From Brienomyrus brachyistius (lineage: Eukaryota; Chordata; Actinopteri; Osteoglossiformes; Mormyridae), in the NCBI RefSeq assembly GCF_023856365.1, contig NC_064543.1:5120952-5184951 (forward strand): 64,000 nt of DNA, written 5' to 3'. The stretch's first letter is position 1. The number at the start of each line of letters is the position of its first letter. This document shows, one piece after another, positions 12,293 to 25,222 of the stretch. A program made the translations under genes and the position numbers. Below the pieces are notes generated by a model. That model was not told where the DNA came from and did not search any database. It worked only from the letters and a program-made list of their open reading frames with translations.

Positions 12293-15200
12293 ATGGGTGA
12301 TGTTAGCAAGAAGCTAGCAAAAGCTGCAGCAGTGGTCATTGTGGTCATCATCATTGTTTTGTGCATTGTCTTCGGTAAGTGGAGTTCCAGTAAAAATACA
12401 TCTCAATCCAGAACCTTGGCATGGGATAACTCCAGGCTTCCGGACTCTCTGCTACCCAACAGCTACAATGTAACCCTGTGGCCTCAACTCCAGAAGAACA
12501 AGCAAGGCATGTATATCTTCATGGGAGCGTCTAGTGTGGTCTTCACGTGTGCCAAAGAGACTAACCTGATTCTGATCCATTGCCATAAGCTGAACCTGAC
12601 TATGACCAATGGTTTTCATGCGACCCTAACCAGTCTGGGTGGTGAGTCAACACCCAGCATAATCACCACACGTCTGCAAGAGCAAACTCAGTACCTTGTG
12701 ATCCAGCTAAACGGAAACCTAGCAGCTGGGAAATTGTACATTCTTAAGACAAAGTTCAAAGGGGAACTTGCTGATGATATGGAAGGATTCTACAGAAGTG
12801 AATATGAAGAAGATGGAATTAAAAAGTAAGATGCACTTAATGTTTTGTTTACAGAAACGCAGCGGTCATTTAAGGTTTCCCAAAGTTACCTTCAGATGAT
12901 TCTAACTACTTGAAGAATGGATGGTTTTCTTAGTTAGACCCAAATTTGTCCTTGGGTGTCCTATTTGATGTGTTGTGTTTCAATGTGTCCAATTTATAAG
13001 ATTCAGGTATTCATTCCTTTAGCCTTTGGAGAGCACTAGATTTATCTTGCATTGCTTCGAAATATGGCTTCTTTTAAACTGAAGGCACATTTATAAAATA
13101 AATAATTATATGTGGATGTAGGAGTGCTGACTTGCCAAATTGATATGCCATTGAAAAGCTGGAGCATAGGAAATTTCACCAGTTTATGTTAGCGTTTGTG
13201 CGAATGGTCTGCGAGCCGCTCTGCTGAACTGGTATGATCGCAACATGCTGGTCGTTCTTCGACGATTCTTCGGCTGCACGATACATTGCGACGATTCTGA
13301 AATTTTAACATGGTCATCGCGATGTACGCATGCGGTTAGTGTGACGTAGAGTAAGGCCAATTAAATCGAACACGTCAAGCTACAGCTTTTTCATGCGTGA
13401 TATCAAAGAAAACCGACATGGTTCTCACTTTCCTTGACTACAACAGAAGCGTTTCCGATATAATGTACGATTTAAGGGTTTTTGGATACATGAAGTTTGT
13501 TGCCAGTAACGGGTTCAAAATATCGTTGTCAGCAGAAGTCGATAAATATACGGAGACATTCCATGATTTTGCATAAATGGTTTAACATTAAAATGACTGA
13601 CAAGCCATGTAACCGTCAAGTAGGTGGTAGCATCATGATTTAAATCGGCGCGCGACAGAGGGAACATAGGGGCAACTGAATTTCCCGGAACACCTGTTTT
13701 GGGAATAGGATCCGATGAGCTTCGGGGAGAGGGTGGGGGGGGGGGGGGGGGCTTAAGTTTTGATAAAACGTTTTACTCAGTCATAGGAAACGCAACTCAG
13801 CAAGCTTTGCAGTTGTAACGCTTGTTCCTTTTCAACATTATCTATCATATTGTAGCGTCAGAAAGCCGCCGTGGGCAGTGGTGGCCTAATGGTTAGGGAA
13901 GCGCACTTTTACCCGAACGATTACTGGCTGGAATCCAAAAGGTACCGCTGAGGTGTCCTGCGCAAGGTACTGCCCCCCCAGGTGCTGAATTAGCTGCCCC
14001 CCCCTGCTACGTCACAATGTCACATCTGGGATAAATGCGGAGGATGCTTTTTGTTGCTGTGTGTCACCACTAAATTCTGCCTTCTGCGTTGCTGGTGCAC
14101 TGTGATTGTCGTGTGTGTCTTTACCTATGTCAGAACTTAATCTTTGTGTGTCTCTCTAAGTTTTTACTTCTCACCGTGTGCGTGTAACCGACTTTTTCTC
14201 AATCGGACCTCTCCACCATTCCTTGCCAGTGTGGTATTTGGGGTATTGCCGTGATATATGATGAATTTTGCTGTTGTCTCTGTGTTGAGCAAGAGTTCAT
14301 ATAAGGGCTGACAGTAGAGAGCCCGAGATTCGAAAGAACGTTGCCTCCCTTCTTGCTCACTGCTCTGGTCTGCTGAGCATCGCAGTACGTTTAAAAAATA
14401 TCAGTTTAAAGCTGATTACAGCTGCGTTTGGCACCTGAGCTCTGCATGTGATCTTAAAGCCAATCATAGCCATTTTCATCCTTACTGTTTAAATCACTCA
14501 TAGACGGGTTTGTAAGAAATTAATTTCCACCTTCAGTTTCACTAATATTGCAATATTTATCACAAAAAAAAAAACCACACTGCGATATCTGAAAATTTCC
14601 AATATGGTGCAGCCCTATTCAACACACAACAACCATTTGGTCCTGAATGCTGTCTCACTCTCACCTAGAATTGTTGCTACCACCCAGATGCAGGCCACAT
14701 ATGCCAGAAAGGCTTTTCCTTGTTTCGACGAGCCCGCTTTGAAAGCCATCTTCTACATCGCCATCATCCATGACCGTGGAACTGTGGCCCTATCAAATGG
14801 CTTGGACATTGGTTAGTGGACGCTGACCCGGAGGTTTCCTGCTGGAGGGTTATATCCTGTTGGCAATATGCAATGACGAGCCCATCTGTGTTTCCACTAA
14901 AAGGTCAAACTTGAGATGCGCGGAAGGGAGCGGTCTGCTTATGGTATTTTTCTTCTCTCTTCCAGAATCCGTGAACATGACAATTAACAATGAGAGTGTC
15001 ACAAAGACCACATTTGAGCCCACACCGAAAATGTCCACCTACCTGTTAGCTTTCATTGTCAGTGACTACACCTATATCAAATCTGCCGAAAAAGACAACA
15101 CCTTGGTAAACTCTTCAACGATTACATCCTATCTAAAGCGACGTTTAGTCCATTTTCTGCTCTGATTGAGCTAAAATACAGTTTCTGCTCCAGTGCACCA

Positions 15201-18200
15201 TCAAGTCAGTGAACTGATGTCACTAATTGATATGGTGTCATTTTCTTGTGTACTTGCTTGTTCAGATTCGAATTTGGGCTCGTAGAAAAGCCATCTCCAA
15301 AATGCAGGGACAGTACGCTCTCAACATGACAGGAGGGATTTTGCGGTTCTTTGTGAATTACTACAAATCTCCCTACCCCCTCTCCAAATCAGGTAGGTCT
15401 TTAAAATGTTACCCTTTACAAGCATATACTTTGGTTAAAAAATACCAGGTGTCACTGGATTATGAAACCCAGAAAAAAAATGTCACTGCAACAAACTGTA
15501 AGAAGAAGTATGATACAATCATCACACTACATTCAAGCCTTAGTGGAGAAACGTACCTTCAAGGGCTGAGTCCTTTTCAGTTCTCAAAGTGATGAAAAGG
15601 TGAATGTCTTTGTTGTGAACCCTTTGATAGTGGATTCACAGTGGATGCAACATCATTAATTATGTGTTTTTGTTGCTGACAGATCAGGTCGCTTTGCCTG
15701 ACTTCCAGGCTGGAGCCATGGAGAATTGGGGTCTTATCACTTACAGAGAATCATCTCTGCTCTATGACCCTGCCATATCCTCCAATGGAAACAAAGAGAG
15801 AGTAGCAACAGTGATTGCCCACGAATTAGCACATATGGTTTGTCGATGATGTCATAATACTGACTTTGTTACTTTTTGTAACTTATTATATTCTTTGACT
15901 AATTACCAAATTTGCCTCCTTCTTAGTGGTTTGGAAACCTTGTGACACTGAAATGGTGGAATGACCTGTGGCTTAATGAAGGATTTGCCACCTATGTTTC
16001 ATATCTCGGCGTTGATTATGCCGCCCCTACCTGGAACATCGTAAGAGTCCAATTATTAAGTCAGAGTGTCAACAATACATCATTAACTAGAATGTTGCCA
16101 GTGATACAAAAAGGCTTCTTGAATCTTAAATCAGGAGATAAAGCATTTTCATGTATTAGAGTGTCGCTTTACACTAAATGTGAAAAATTCTAATTTTAAT
16201 ATTAGCATTCCAAAACTCATAGCTGTTGAGGAAAACCCCGGGAACAGCCTCATTCCCTAAAATCCACTGACAAAGTCTGTTACAGAATGTTTGTGGTGAG
16301 AGCAGAATGGTACTGGAGCTTACTGAAGATATGCTGGTCCTCCACAGAAAGATCTGTTCGTTCTATACGATGTGCACAAAGCATTAGCTTTCGATTCCTT
16401 GGCGTCTTCCCACCCACTGTCATCCAAAGCTGAGAGCATCAACAAACCTGAGGAAATCAGCCAGATGTTTAATGCCATTTCCTACAGCAAGGTGAGTAGT
16501 TCCAGGTTTCTATAGCCCCCTGGGGGTTTGTGGATGTTTGGAGATGAGGGGTGAGCGGGTGACTGTGGCTCTCTTCACAATAACACAGATATGCTGGATG
16601 GGTCTTTGATACGAGGTCTTTATAGATAGGGCATATCCTGTTTCCCTGATGTACAAATCTTAGTCACGCCATGAGAACTATATTTGTGAATGAACATAGT
16701 ACAAAAAAATACATCGAAAAATGATATAGTACATGACATGAAACAAACAAACGCAAACACAAACGGCACATCACATGAACACGAAACAATGGACCGTTAC
16801 ACATAAAACAAAATACCTCATTGGCCACTTGTCATGAAAGACGTTCTTGAGTCCCTAAGATCATTTTTAACTGTTTGCTTTGCCATCGTTAATTATGCTT
16901 TTTTAATGCAAGAGAGCGTAGTCCCATGAGAGGTGTCTGCTCACCTGCGGTCCACCGTGAACAACCTCAGTTCTGTTAGATCTGCTGAATGCAGCCGCAC
17001 ATTCTCCTCATATATATTTTAACTATAACAAATGAATTTACTACACATCAAATCACAAATTTTAATGTTTACTTGGTCCATTTATTCCATTTATCTTTCT
17101 ATTTATCTGTTTGCCTGCTTGTTTGTTTCATGCGACGGCGCTCACAGCATGTTAGTAATTAGCGGGCTTTCTGTAATTGGTGTTTCTTTTCCATCAGGGT
17201 GCTGCAGTGTTGAGAATGCTCTCGGCATTCCTCACCGAGTCCGTCTTCGTCAACGGTCTCCGTGTGAGTGAAAGCTGGCAGTCAGCCTTTGGAGGAGGGG
17301 CATTGAAGCCTCCTGCAGCATATATTTTTGGGACAGTTTAATTAAACCAGAATATGTGTATAAGCTAAAAGAAACCTCCTCTTTCCCCAGACCTACCTGA
17401 GTGAATTTGCATTTAAAAATACTGTAGCTTCGGATCTCTGGAATCATCTTCAAAGAGTAAGTTACAGTATTAAAAAACTCAACATCGTATTTCTTTCTTT
17501 GGTTGATGATATAGGCATAATATGTGACAGCATGATTATTAATGTGTTTTCTCTTTATATCTGCTGTTATTGTCACGCCAATAATAATAATAATAATAAT
17601 GTTTTCTTTATATAACTCTCACACATCTGGCGTGACACTCACACTTTAAGACTCTCACGCTCACACAAGAAATCTTATGGTGAATCTATATTATTCCATT
17701 ATAAACCTAAAACTATCTTCTTCAAATTAGCTATTTACAAGGTAATAAAATTGTTACGTGTCAGGATCAGTGCCGGTTTGACCTGGTCTCATGTGTCTTA
17801 TCCCCATTTGGCCAGCAGGTGTTGCTGGCCATCCTGTTCCCTCCTGTCTTGTAGCCCCTAAATCTCTTGTGCGTTTCCCTACTCTGTGGGCTACTGTTTG
17901 GTTTAATGGGATAAGCCACTGGCCATTATCCAGACTCGAGTCATCCAGCCCTAGTTAGATTTTTTTTGTGTGTAATATTTGTCATTTTATGTTCTCTTGG
18001 TTTATTATGTGTTTGTATTATGGTTACAGTCCCTTGTGTTTGCCTCCTGCTTCCTGGTTGCATTACATTCAGTTCCTTGTTTTAGTTTCCCTTTACCTGC
18101 CGTATCTATTAATCGACCTCACCTGCTTCTTGTTGCCCCTAGTTCATTATAGCCCACACCTGTCCCTCCTTAGGCCTTGCTAACAGTATATTTACATTCC

Positions 18201-19898
18201 TGCTTTTGCTCATTTCCTCAGTCACTCATTATAGTTGATACTGTGTGTTCGTAGCTGTGATCGTTTCCCAGATTTGCTCCCTGTTTTGCTTTGTTCCCCA
18301 GTGTTACTTTGCAGTTACTTTTAGTTAGTTCTTATTTTCCTTGTTTTGTTCAACCCTGATATAACACCATTCTCAGATCCAATGTCACGTTACATAAAAG
18401 CAAAGAATGCAAACTTTATTCCAAAGATCATAATGCAGTCCGGACTCCTTTTTTAATGTGACGTACCAGTGAGGTACATAGTGTACATCATTAGCATGCG
18501 GCTTTCTAGGAGCATGCAAATGTCCACAGGCTGAGCTTCCGATGGGAGACTAGGAACAATTGAAAGTTATTACTGGAGCCAGAGCTGTCTAATATATTGC
18601 AAGAACCAATCAAAAGACAGGTGAAGATAGAGGTGGTCAGTGGTTGCATGACTTTGTTGAGGTGCTCCTGGAATAGATGGATAACTATTCAAAATTAAAA
18701 AGGCTCATATAGTAACAGAGGTGCTGCGATTGAGCATCTCTATGTTTGAAGGCTGTAACACTAAATGATCTGTCGCACACAGTAATCATTTTTCTGTTGG
18801 GAAATGAAAGTAGACTGGAGACAGAGGATCTAAGTAAACAGTTTACTATATAAAGACGAAGCTCAGAAAATTCAAATTAATTAAGTCCGTTGAGTTCTTT
18901 CTAAGGGTTTGTTTGAATTAAGGCAGTAAAAGGAAGCATGTGTAATTGTTGATGTATTTTGTTATTACACTTATACTTTGTGCTACAGTTTAGTATTATG
19001 TAAAGATAAATCTGCTTATCTCAGTCGGTGTTGTAAAATTTCTTTGCAGAATTGTGATTGCTTACATGCATTTTTTCTCCTTCGTAGGCAGTAGATCAGA
19101 ACCCTAATATCACCATACCTCATAAAGTGACTGAGATCATGGACCGATGGGTTCTCCAGATGGGCTATCCTGTGGTCACCATCAACACTCGCACCGGAGC
19201 TGTGTCACAGCAGCATTTTCTCCTGCACCCTGATTCCAAGGTTGACCGACCGTCAGAGTTCAAGTACGTCCAGGTGTTGCCCAGAAAGACTGCATGAGAT
19301 AGTCAGGATGAACGTTAGTTTGACCCGACGGAACTGCAAGATGAAGTTTGTCCTTACTGTCCTTCTGTTTCACACCAGGTATGAGTGGTTTGTTCCTATA
19401 CAGTGGATGAACAGCTCACGGGTGGTGAACAGATTCTGGCTTTTAAAGGCAACTGGTATTAAACCAAACAAATTAATGTTTTTCGCTTTATGGATTTTTT
19501 TTTTCAAATGTTTGTGGAACAAACAAATTTGTTATATGTAATCTTACAGATACCCACAAAGCAATGAAAATGAACAGCGGCTGGGTCCTTGCCAACGTTG
19601 ATATGTCTGGATACTTCCGGGTCAACTATGATACTGAGAACTGGGAACAACTTCTCACCCAGCTTAATAGCAACCATAAGGTGAACACGGTCCTCTTTTG
19701 TGTGTTAAGGAGACAGAATACATGTAAAAGTGATTGCAATGATGCTTGAGAAGATTATGCCATTACATCACAAATTAACAAGAGTGTTTTCACAGGTCAT
19801 TCCACCCATCAACAGGGCCCAGATTCTGAATGATGCTTTCAATCTTGCTCGGTGACTTTAAAATATATACTTTTTATTGATATATACAGTACATATGT

Positions 19899-19942
<44 letters not shown>

Positions 19943-22133
19943 CCATGGTATTTAGTTTATTCTTTTCTGTCTTCAACATATGGTTTCATTTTTTCGATAC
20001 GTTCCAAGGGCAAAGATGTTGAGTACGAGGCTGGCTTTGAGGCTAACCAAGTACCTTTCAGAGGAAAGAGAGTACATCCCATGGGCATCAGCCATTAATA
20101 ATCTGGATTACGTCATCCTCCTGTTTGATGGCAGCAAGGAGTATGCACCATTAAAGGTTTGCTCATGTCAAATTTCGGAAGCCGTCGTTTTGTGTTGTTA
20201 TTCCGGCGTTACTTTGTTCAATCTTCAGACGGATTCTCTGTTTCTGATTCTCCCGGGAAGTCGAGTTCAGTGGGGGAAGAAGTGACCCATAACGTTTGGT
20301 GCAGTGTCTGATTGATTATGAAGCATGCTAGCTAGGAAGATGATTGAAAGACTAAAATAATTCTTCCTCGTAGGAATACCTGAAGAAACTGGTGACTCCT
20401 CTTTTTGCTTACCTGAAGAACATTACTAAAAATTGGACACAAGTGCCTGCTGGTCACACTGATCAGTAAGGAAACCTGCATTCTGTGCTAAACCAGGGGT
20501 TAAGGTAGCCTTGATGAAGCATGCAGTGAACCTACTGTTGATGCTTTTCAGAGTAACTATTTGAGCGTTGTTGCCAGCAGCAGTGACAGGCTTCAACCTC
20601 AGCTACGTCTTTGTTTTGTCACATTTCTAGGTACCTTCAGGTCGCTGCCATCAGACGAGCATGTCGATTAGGACTTCAGGACTGCCAGCGGTTGACTAGA
20701 GACTGGTTTAAGAGATGGATGCAGAATCCAGCGATAAACCAGTGAGTTTAGTGCATCCCAGGTGTCTCTGGTCTAGGTCTGCAGTACTTCATGGCGCTGT
20801 GTGTCTCCCAATATAATACCTGATTCTCTTTGACTCTCCAGAATTCATCCAAACTTAAGGGGGGCGGTATACTGTAGTGCGATTGAGGCAGGAGGGAGGC
20901 AGGAGTGGGATTTTGGGTGGAGGATGCTTCAAGTCGAGTCCGTCGCCGCTGAAGCTGACAAGCTCAGATTTTCACTTTCCTGTACCAAGGATCAGTCACT
21001 GTTAAAAAGGTGAGATTTCCTTCTGGTTGTATGGTCAATGGGCACTTCGTCCGCGGGTTGTAATGCATCATATTTTACTTTATCGCTCATCCGGTGAGCT
21101 TGTGAAAGTTAAAGTACTGTAGCGGACACTGTCTTTGTATTTCTTCTGGATTACGTGATATATGATAATCTTTTTGTAAACTCTAGATACTTGGACTACG
21201 CCCTGGATGCAAATAAAATCCGGAAGCAGGATGCGATCTTTACGATTGTGTACATAGCCAGCAATGTTGAAGGCTCCAAATTAGCCTGGGACTTCGTGAA
21301 GAGAAATTGGGATCGTATCTTCACGGAGTAAGTTGGGCCCTGATACAACAGACTCCCAACATCCAGCAGTGAGATTATCAATTTTCATTTAATTTAAAAG
21401 CAAATAGTTTCCCTTAGACTCCAATAAATCATTTTACCTATTATGTTAAAATCATGTTAAATCTGCAATTTGTCGGGGCCCCGTGCTCGGTTATTCGTCA
21501 CTTTGCGGCCATAGGGGATAGGGTCCAGACCCACGTGACCCTGCATGGCAAAAGTGGATATGGAAAAGGAATAGATTGTGTAGATAATGTTATATTCTCT
21601 TACAGACATAATGACAAATGCTTCTCACTGGTCCTTTAGGTTTGGTGGGGTGTCTTCATTTTCATATCTTATAAACGGAGTAACGCAAAGGTTTTCAACT
21701 GAGCCTGACCTCAAGCAGGTAAGAATCTCCAGGTTGACTTTTGTGTCTTGAGGAGAATGTGATCCAGTGCCAAAATGGCAGTATTGCTGCCACTGGCTGC
21801 ACCTCAATGTACCAGCTTCCATCAGCTGTTATTTACCTTCTCGACAGTCGAACTTCCACACTGGCGCTGTTGCCATAGAAATGTTTATGCATCTGATCCA
21901 CCGTCAGGCAAAAGCACACACAGACAAATGTAGGTTATGGAATGTTTGCTTGTCCCGTGTTTCTGCTACAGCTTCAGATGTTCAAGGAGGAGAAGTCCAA
22001 GACCGGCTTTGGTTCAGGCACCCTGGCTTTGGAGCAAGCCATGGAGATGATAAAGGCCAACATTAGATGGCTGGCCGAAAATAAGGCTGAAGTCATGCAG
22101 TTTCTAAAGAAGGAGAATTCACAGAAGGGTTAG
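12293..22133 (+). CDS. anpep: Aminopeptidase N (membrane alanyl aminopeptidase, CD13), complete
   Basis: A type II membrane zinc ectopeptidase of family M1 that removes N-terminal neutral residues from peptides. Twenty coding exons join in frame: 12293-12825, 14669-14811, 14966-15105, 15266-15392, 15683-15837, 15927-16040, 16348-16491, 17198-17263, 17391-17456, 19088-19263, 19379-19455, 19550-19680, 19796-19851, 20009-20156, 20374-20465, 20631-20741, 20842-21009, 21187-21327, 21640-21718, 21972-22133. They total 2829 nt, 942 residues, against 967 in human. Residues 6-30 form one membrane anchor after a short cytosolic tail. GAMEN is at 325-329. The zinc site is HELAH (361-365) with Glu384 in WLNEG. 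The catalytic Tyr is 450 in ISYSK. An oddity is that residue 366 is Met, where the family almost always has Gln (HELAHQWFGN). No frameshift or premature stop was seen. The gene is convergent with the mesp genes. Fish can carry several anpep paralogues, so the exact paralogue is open. Confidence 0.95.
13735..13752 (+). repeat. Poly-G tract
   Basis: A run of about 17 G in anpep intron 1. Similar G or C runs recur through the window near 25908, 26651, 42620, 50251, 50308 and 55211. Confidence 0.8.
13877..14075 (+). repeat. tRNA-headed SINE in anpep intron 1
   Basis: The head GTGGCCTAATGGTTAGGGAA resembles a pol III A box and CTGGCTGGAATCC a B box. They are followed by a CTGAGGTGTCCTGCGCAAGGTAC block and a GGATAAATGCGGAGGATG block, a layout typical of a widespread fish SINE. 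A second copy is at 53424-53580. The family name was not assigned with certainty (V-SINE/HE1-like is a guess). Confidence 0.7.
17759..18340 (+). repeat. LTR-like fragment in an anpep intron
   Basis: It starts TGTCAGGATCAGTGCC, much like the minus-strand start of the solo LTR at 9671-10383, and continues with comparable T-rich tracts and a CACCTGTCC-type block. I found no clear 3' end, poly(A) signal or target duplication, so it may be truncated or a different element with similar ends. Confidence 0.4.
19895..19940 (+). repeat. (TG)n microsatellite
   Basis: An uninterrupted TG run in the short anpep intron between coding exons 13 and 14. Confidence 0.95.
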
Positions 22134-22553
22134 AAAATGAAATATGTGCTTAATGGGTGTTTACAATACAAACAAATGTTAATTTGATTACAGTATATAT
22201 TGGTACAATGTGTTATTATAAATATGGATTATTTCGTTCCAACCAGTTTTTAAACTGTACTCTATAATCTCCTGGAATTGATTCATGTGTTCGTGTGAAT
22301 TTTTTATGATATTCATGCGTCGCTTCCGTTCATTCCCCCCTAAATCTTGAATGCCCTGTTTTTTACTGTTTGTATTCACATGCCCTTATTGTAAATATGA
22401 CGATGCAACATTTGCTTTTATGATATTTTTTATAAAGACAGATGTTTGGTTGCTGTGTTTTGTAATGAAAATCTATTCAAAACACCAGTCTTTGCATTTG
22501 AACAAGTACTTGTCCGTTACAGGGCTGTGGGGGCAAAATAGAATAAGAATAAA
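22134..22553 (+). other. anpep: anpep 3' UTR with poly(A) signal
   Basis: The sequence after the stop TAG at 22131-22133 carries AATAAA at 22548-22553. Part of it (about 22250-22402) is duplicated at 9525-9665 in the pseudogene. Confidence 0.55.
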
Positions 22554-22768
22554 GATGATCAGTGGGTTTTAGGCCGGTGCTATGGTGAGACTCTCCAGGA
22601 AGCACTGGACACATGGTAAGACAGCCTGTATGGGATGCTACCTGATCATAGCCCACATGATAATGACAGGAGGGGAACGGGCAAACCCGGGGGGGCGGGG
22701 GGGGGCAAGGTGCTGCCTACTGAGCCGTCAAACCACCACGATGTAAAATAAAATCTATCGTAATAATA

Positions 22769-23136
22769 CAGACAGACCCCAGCTTACAAACAAGATCTGC
22801 TTCTTAAGTCTGTCTTTAAGCCGAATTTCTAGGTAAGTCGTAACCGGTACATATGGTTCTTATTTAGCGTCGATTATTTTACTCTTCTATGCATATAAAA
22901 CGCTTAAGAAACACTTGCAAATGCATTCTAACATCTTAATGATACGTAATAATAAAAGTACCCTCGTGCGGTACTGTACTGTACTTCGAGACACTGCTGA
23001 ACTACTGAAGCTATGATATGTTGTCACGAGCATCACAAAGTAGTGCATGTGGTCATCATTCCGAAGCATTGTATTTAACTCATTTTTGTAATATGACAGG
23101 CTTTACGGCAATGCGTTCGTAAGGATGAGCTGTCTG
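22769..23136. mobile_element. TA-flanked MITE (mariner-type)
   Basis: The ends read CAGACAGACCCCAGCTTACAAAC at the left and, reverse-complemented at the right, CAGACAGCTCATCCTTACGAAC. TA lies on both sides (22767-22768 and 23137-23138), the target duplication expected of Tc1/mariner elements. It is 368 bp long and carries no transposase. A second element with related ends is at 27433-27728. Confidence 0.7.
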
Positions 23137-23139
23137 TAT

Positions 23140-24138
23140 GAGCTGTGTTTCTGACTTCTACGTAAGAAAAGATAAATGAAGAGATATCAGTCATCTGAAG
23201 TAGCTGTAACTGGGACAGCAAAGTAAATGAAATCAGGCAAAATTGTCAGGCTCACATGCAGATTCCATCCATCCATGTACAGATCTTTGGTTTGCTCCTG
23301 GTGATTTGCAGTTAAAGCTCTTAAAATTGCTCCCTGACTGGTTAAAAGTTACTGACAAATCATCCTTCTCACTCACTCACGAACAGATATGGCTTATATT
23401 AGGTTTTCGTATTAAATCAATGCTTATAAACCTTGGAAAGTTTCCGTTTGCACTCATGTGACTTGATTTAGTGGGTAAATTTTACTGTGTCGTCCATAAA
23501 TGATCTACAGTAAGTCCTGTAACGTTAATGTAAGATCTGTATAAGAGCACAATGCTAAAATGACGACTTAAATATTTGGAGAACGTCTCAAGGCTGCCAG
23601 AAGGTGGCAGGAGATATCGGTTTGTATCATCTTTGATAAGCCCCCCTCCCTACATTTAACAGACTCTGGGGTCTCAGAATTAGGATCCCTGGACATTCCT
23701 GGCCCCCAAACTGTGCTGACTTGCTTATAGTTTAATGAGGTCTGAGGTAAATGCAGACGTACTAACCGGCCCCTTCTATTCACTGAAGTCAGATAAAATA
23801 TGAGCTTGTAGGTTTTGAGTTCTATCTCTAAACATAGGTTTGGGAAAGTGCACAAAGCTCTGGTTGAGAGGGACAAACCATTTTGCTTAAATGATAATTC
23901 ATGTCGGAATGTCTATGGAAATTAGCCTCCATTTCCTGGCCAGATTGTGCCCTGCTCAGCTAGAATTACTGTTAATTCCTCTAGGTAGTGGTTTACAACA
24001 GAGAACACAAAAAGCAGTTTTTTAAAAAATAAATAATATTATATTGCTATTTACAAAGACGAATTGATTGATAAATATACGATTTCCATACTCTATGTAC
24101 AATATCCTTCTGACAAGATGTGTTCCTTGTTCCTTTGC
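23140..24138. other. Noncoding stretch between anpep and the first mesp gene
   Basis: No coding exon was recognised. The region lies between the 3' ends of two convergent genes and probably includes the 3' UTR of the mesp gene on the minus strand near 24000-24138. Nothing else stands out. Confidence 0.5.
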
Positions 24139-25016
24139 TCAAAAAAGTCCAACTGAAAGGTTGTGTTTTTCTGGGACCTGGTTCTCCTTGGGTAGCATGT
24201 GACAGAACATGCCGCTGGTATTCTGTAACACAAAAAAATAAACATAGAAGTTGACAGGCAGTTCTTCATTAGGTTTTCCATTTCTACATGAATTTAAAGT
24301 TATTGCTTTTTTTTTTATTACGGCAGAGAGTGGATTAAAAGAGACTTTGGGGAGATAATTTCATTCATCAGTAAAATCCTCGAACATACCTGGTAGGTCA
24401 GCAGATGATTGGAGAAGTGATCAGTGGAGGGAGACAGGCTGTGCTGGGGAGAAATCGCTGCCCCGTCTTGGGGAAGGTACTGCGTCTCATCCCAATGTAG
24501 GGCAAGCAAAGAAGACATATGAGAACAGCTTCCTTGGGACGGGGTCTCCTCGCTGAGACCCAGCTGCTCCGTCAGATGAGAGATGTAGCGGATGGTGAGG
24601 CGCAAGGTCTCCATTTTAGTTAGGGTCTGTCCAGCCGGGGCCACCGAAGGAGGGAGGTAGGTCCGGAGGTGCTGGAGGGCCTTGGTTAGGTTCCTCATCC
24701 GGAGCTTTTCTCTCTCACTGGCGCTCTTGCGTTTCTTCCCTGGATACCTAGACCTGGAACTCTTGTCTGAGGTTGGTGATGGTTTCTTTTCTTGGATGAT
24801 GTAGCTGGTGACAGAACAGACGGAGGCCTCTGGACCAGTTCCCCACTGGAGACCTGGAGGGGAGAAGCAGCCCGAATCAGTGGAAGAGGCTGGCGAGAGG
24901 CTTCCGTTAGTGCTGTAGTACCCAACATCTGGGCTATCGCAAGTTTGCCATAAGCGAGAATGGCAGTCAGGGGACAGGTCGCCCTGGGAAAGGAGACGTG
25001 GAAAGGTGACGTCCAT
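24139..25016 (-). CDS. mesp: Mesp-family bHLH transcription factor, copy 1
   Basis: A nuclear DNA-binding regulator. MESP proteins act in the presomitic mesoderm (segment boundary and rostral identity) and in early cardiac mesoderm. Two coding exons on the minus strand, 25016-24390 and 24222-24139, are joined in phase 0 across a 167-bp intron (CAG|GTATGT ... TTACAG|AAT), giving 236 residues. Residues 95-150 form the bHLH: basic REKLRMRNLTKAL, loop PPSVAPAGQTLTK, helix 2 ETLRLTIRYISHL, followed by the MESP-typical LGLSEET. The N-terminal SPASS is also MESP-like. The C-terminal exon ends HNLSVGLF. The start ATG at 25016 is the first in frame. Its promoter matches that of copy 2. Whether it is mespa or mespb could not be decided from sequence alone. 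Confidence 0.92.
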
Positions 25017-25079
25017 GGCGGAGAGGTTCCTCCTTGTGCCTGTCGCTGCAGATGAGTCTGAGGATGACCAGGCTCTCCA

Positions 25080-25222
25080 GAATTTATCCTGGAAGGAGAG
25101 GTGTGATGTGACACCTCGGCAGGGCCAATTCTAGCCTTTAAAGTCCCAGAAGAGGGCTCACACCAGAGCAGGGGGTCTCTGGGAAAGAACCCCCCCCCAC
25201 TAGACACAGGTGTGAGGTGTTA
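25080..25222 (-). promoter_or_regulatory. mesp copy 1 promoter: TATA-like box, T-box half-sites, CSL core
   Basis: Upstream of the ATG at 25016 the following are visible, given as plus-strand reading. A TATA-like box AATTTATCC (GGATAAATT on the gene strand) is at 25081-25089. An inverted T-box pair AGGTGTGA-TG-TGACACCT is at 25099-25116. TGGGAAAG (CSL/RBPJ core TGGGAA) is at 25180-25187. AGGTGTGA is at 25208-25215, overlapping AGGTGTTA at 25215-25222. Tbx6 and Notch are the established inputs of mouse Mesp2. Binding here is inferred. Confidence 0.6.

Noticed and set aside
24695..25207. Second long minus-strand frame overlapping mesp copy 1
   Set aside because: It is an alternate frame of the mesp exon and its promoter; the bHLH frame explains the region.
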